This document shows, in pieces, positions 62,713-64,000 of a stretch of 64,000 bases of DNA (positions are counted from its first letter, which is position 1; every line of letters begins with the position of its first letter). The position numbers and the translations under genes are program-made. The notes beneath the pieces were generated by a model. The model was not told the origin of the DNA. It saw only the letters and a program-made list of their open reading frames with translations, and ran no database searches. The stretch is from an uncultured beta proteobacterium (GTDB lineage Bacteria; Pseudomonadota; Gammaproteobacteria; Burkholderiales; Burkholderiaceae_C): the NCBI GenBank assembly GCA_903938815.1, contig CAJAES010000030.1:1-64000 (forward strand). Reading direction: 5' to 3'.

Positions 62713-63870
62713 ATGCAGTTCACCGACGAACACCGCGCGCTCGACGAGACCGTCACCCGGTTCATCGAGCGGGAGATCAACCCGCACGTGCCCGCCTGGG
62801 AGGCCGCGCAGGAATTCCCGAGCCACGAGCTCTTCAAGAAGCTCGGCAACCTCGGCCTGCTGGGCCTGAAGTACGACGAGGCCTACGGCGGCTCGGGCCT
62901 GGACTTCAGCTACTCGATGGTGATGGCCGAGGCCCTGGGCAGCTGCGCCTGCGGCGGCGTGCCGATGGCCATCGGCGTGCAGACCGACATGGCCACGCCG
63001 GCACTCGCGCGCTTCGGCAGCGACGAGCTTCGGCGGGAGTTCCTGGCCCCGACCATCGCGGGCGACTATGTGGCCTGCCTGGGCGTCAGCGAGCCGGGCG
63101 CCGGCTCGGACGTGGCCGCCGCGAAGACCAGCGCGCGCGTCGAAGGTGGCGACTACGTCATCAACGGCAGCAAGATGTGGATCACCAACGGCCTGAAGGC
63201 CGACTGGTGCTGCCTGCTCGTGAACACCGGCGACGGCCCTTCGCACCGCAACAAGAGCCTGGTGGTGGTGCCGATGGATGCCCCCGGCATCACCAAGCAG
63301 AAGATCGACAAGATCGGCATGCACAGCTCGGACACGGCGCTTCTGTTCTTCGACAACGTGCGCGTGCCGCGCCGGCATCTCATCGGCGAGGAAGGCAAGG
63401 GCTTCAGCTACCAGATGCTGCAGTTCCAGGAGGAAAGGCTCTGGGGCGCCGCGGCCAACCTTCGCGCGCTCGACCGGCTGATCGACCTGACCATCGCCTA
63501 CACCCGAGAGCGCAAGGCCTTCGGCCAATCCATCCTGGACAACCAGGTCGTCCACTTCAAGCTGGCCGAGCTGCGCACCGAGGTCGAGGCGCTGCGTGCC
63601 CTCACCTACCGCGCCGTGGAGATGTACGTGGCCGGGCAGGATGTGACCAAGCTCGCTTCCATGGCCAAGCTCAAGGCCGGACGCCTGTCGCGCGAGGTGG
63701 CCGACGGCTGCCTGCAGTACTGGGGCGGCATGGGTTTCACGGCCGACAACCCGGTGTCGCGCGCCTACCGCGACGGCAGGCTCAACTCCATCGGCGGCGG
63801 CGCCGACGAGGTGATGCTGGGCATCATCTGCAAGCTCGAGGACACGCTCCCCGGGCGCCGTCACTCATGA
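62713..63870 (+). CDS. Acyl-CoA dehydrogenase
   Basis: A 385-residue FAD-dependent acyl-CoA dehydrogenase. Motifs are LGVSEPGAGSDVAAAKTSAR, INGSKMWITNGLKADW and LQYWGGMGFTADNPVSRAYR. The C-terminal SIGGGADEVML lacks the YEGT glutamate; QEERLWGAA could supply the base as in isovaleryl-type enzymes. A good ribosome-binding site (AGGAG) precedes the ATG. It lies 19 bp after the carboxylase gene and overlaps the hydratase gene by 4 bp. Confidence 0.92.
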   Translation: MQFTDEHRALDETVTRFIEREINPHVPAWEAAQEFPSHELFKKLGNLGLLGLKYDEAYGGSGLDFSYSMVMAEALGSCACGGVPMAIGVQTDMATPALARFGSDELRREFLAPTIAGDYVACLGVSEPGAGSDVAAAKTSARVEGGDYVINGSKMWITNGLKADWCCLLVNTGDGPSHRNKSLVVVPMDAPGITKQKIDKIGMHSSDTALLFFDNVRVPRRHLIGEEGKGFSYQMLQFQEERLWGAAANLRALDRLIDLTIAYTRERKAFGQSILDNQVVHFKLAELRTEVEALRALTYRAVEMYVAGQDVTKLASMAKLKAGRLSREVADGCLQYWGGMGFTADNPVSRAYRDGRLNSIGGGADEVMLGIICKLEDTLPGRRHS

Positions 63871-64000
63871 GCCCGCCAGGCGGCCACCCGAGCGAGGACG
63901 CGGGCGCGCGGCACCAAGGCACAGCGGTGAGCGGCGTGCTCGTGCGTCAGGACGGCCCGGTCCAGCACCTCACGCTGGACCGACCCCAGCAGCGCAACGC
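63867..64000 (+). CDS. Enoyl-CoA hydratase/isomerase family protein (5' part only)
   Basis: The ATG at 63867 overlaps the dehydrogenase stop and opens a frame of 44 complete codons that runs off the window. The last residues, VQHLTLDRPQQRNA, match the first strand and turn of the crotonase fold. About 20 polar residues precede it. It fits as the hydratase step between the dehydrogenase and carboxylase reactions of this operon. Confidence 0.75.
   Translation, partial: MSPPGGHPSEDAGARHQGTAVSGVLVRQDGPVQHLTLDRPQQRN

Overview
The window is a gene-dense, GC-rich (roughly two-thirds G+C) stretch of a betaproteobacterial chromosome. It most likely comes from Burkholderiales, in or near the Rubrivivax/Leptothrix/Roseateles group. 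The evidence is the gene order tpiA-secG-tRNA-Leu-nuoA..., an isc operon with betaproteobacterial IscR cysteine spacing, an intracellular PHB depolymerase whose catalytic residues fall at the Ralstonia positions (Cys183/Asp355/His388), dapC-dapD-pilU-dapE-prmB, and exported proteins with PEP-CTERM tails. I see no insertion sequence, prophage, CRISPR array or rRNA.

Layout. 1-9457 (minus): the respiratory complex I operon nuoA to nuoK, with nuoK cut at the window edge. 9509-16000 (minus): tRNA-Leu(GAG) with its own terminator, secG, tpiA, a quinone oxidoreductase, pnp, rpsO and a class I aminotransferase. 15927-18282: a periplasmic binding protein and tsaD. 18283-18506: an intergenic region holding a candidate sigma-54-driven small RNA on the plus strand. 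18507-24366: the isc Fe-S assembly operon (iscR-iscS-iscU-iscA-GNAT-hscB-hscA-fdx) behind two IscR-type sites. 24365-28590: a low-molecular-weight phosphatase, a CAP protein, a PEP-CTERM protein and uvrB. 28661-33245 (plus): an aromatic/aspartate aminotransferase, phaZ, an orphan RnfB, nth, a ZapB-like coiled coil and zapA. 33219-34238 (minus): an AlkB-type hydroxylase.

34257-41466 (plus): the succinylase lysine genes dapC, dapD and dapE, interleaved with pilU and followed by prmB and an ABC-F ATPase. 41552-42510: ohrR-ohr peroxide response. 42497-45249: asparaginase diverging from a lexA-led unit with tandem LexA boxes. 45365-49558: poorly known genes, namely a tandem paralogue pair and a DUF6502/lipoprotein unit diverging from a beta-propeller lipoprotein. 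49608-51948: DUF1993, a D-2-hydroxyacid dehydrogenase, a second short PEP-CTERM protein and a small lipoprotein.

51601-55117 (minus): one run of overlapping genes, Xre antitoxin, RES toxin, membrane acyltransferase and rlmB, then upp and the lipoprotein. 55166-64000: an acyl-CoA catabolic divergon. A MerR regulator leads acyl-CoA dehydrogenase-thiolase-FadB on the minus strand. On the plus strand are an enoyl-CoA-reductase-like SDR, an acyl-CoA carboxylase beta subunit, a second dehydrogenase and an enoyl-CoA hydratase cut by the window end. One perfect 14-bp palindrome lies between the two arms.

Most of the window is core metabolism. The least explained parts are the sigma-54/small-RNA locus near 18.4 kb, the GNAT inside the isc operon, the paralogue pair at 45.4-46.1 kb, the DUF6502/beta-propeller divergon at 46-49.5 kb and the toxin-antitoxin run coupled to rlmB at 52.6-55.1 kb. 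Assignments rest on reading motifs and gene context; no database search was run.
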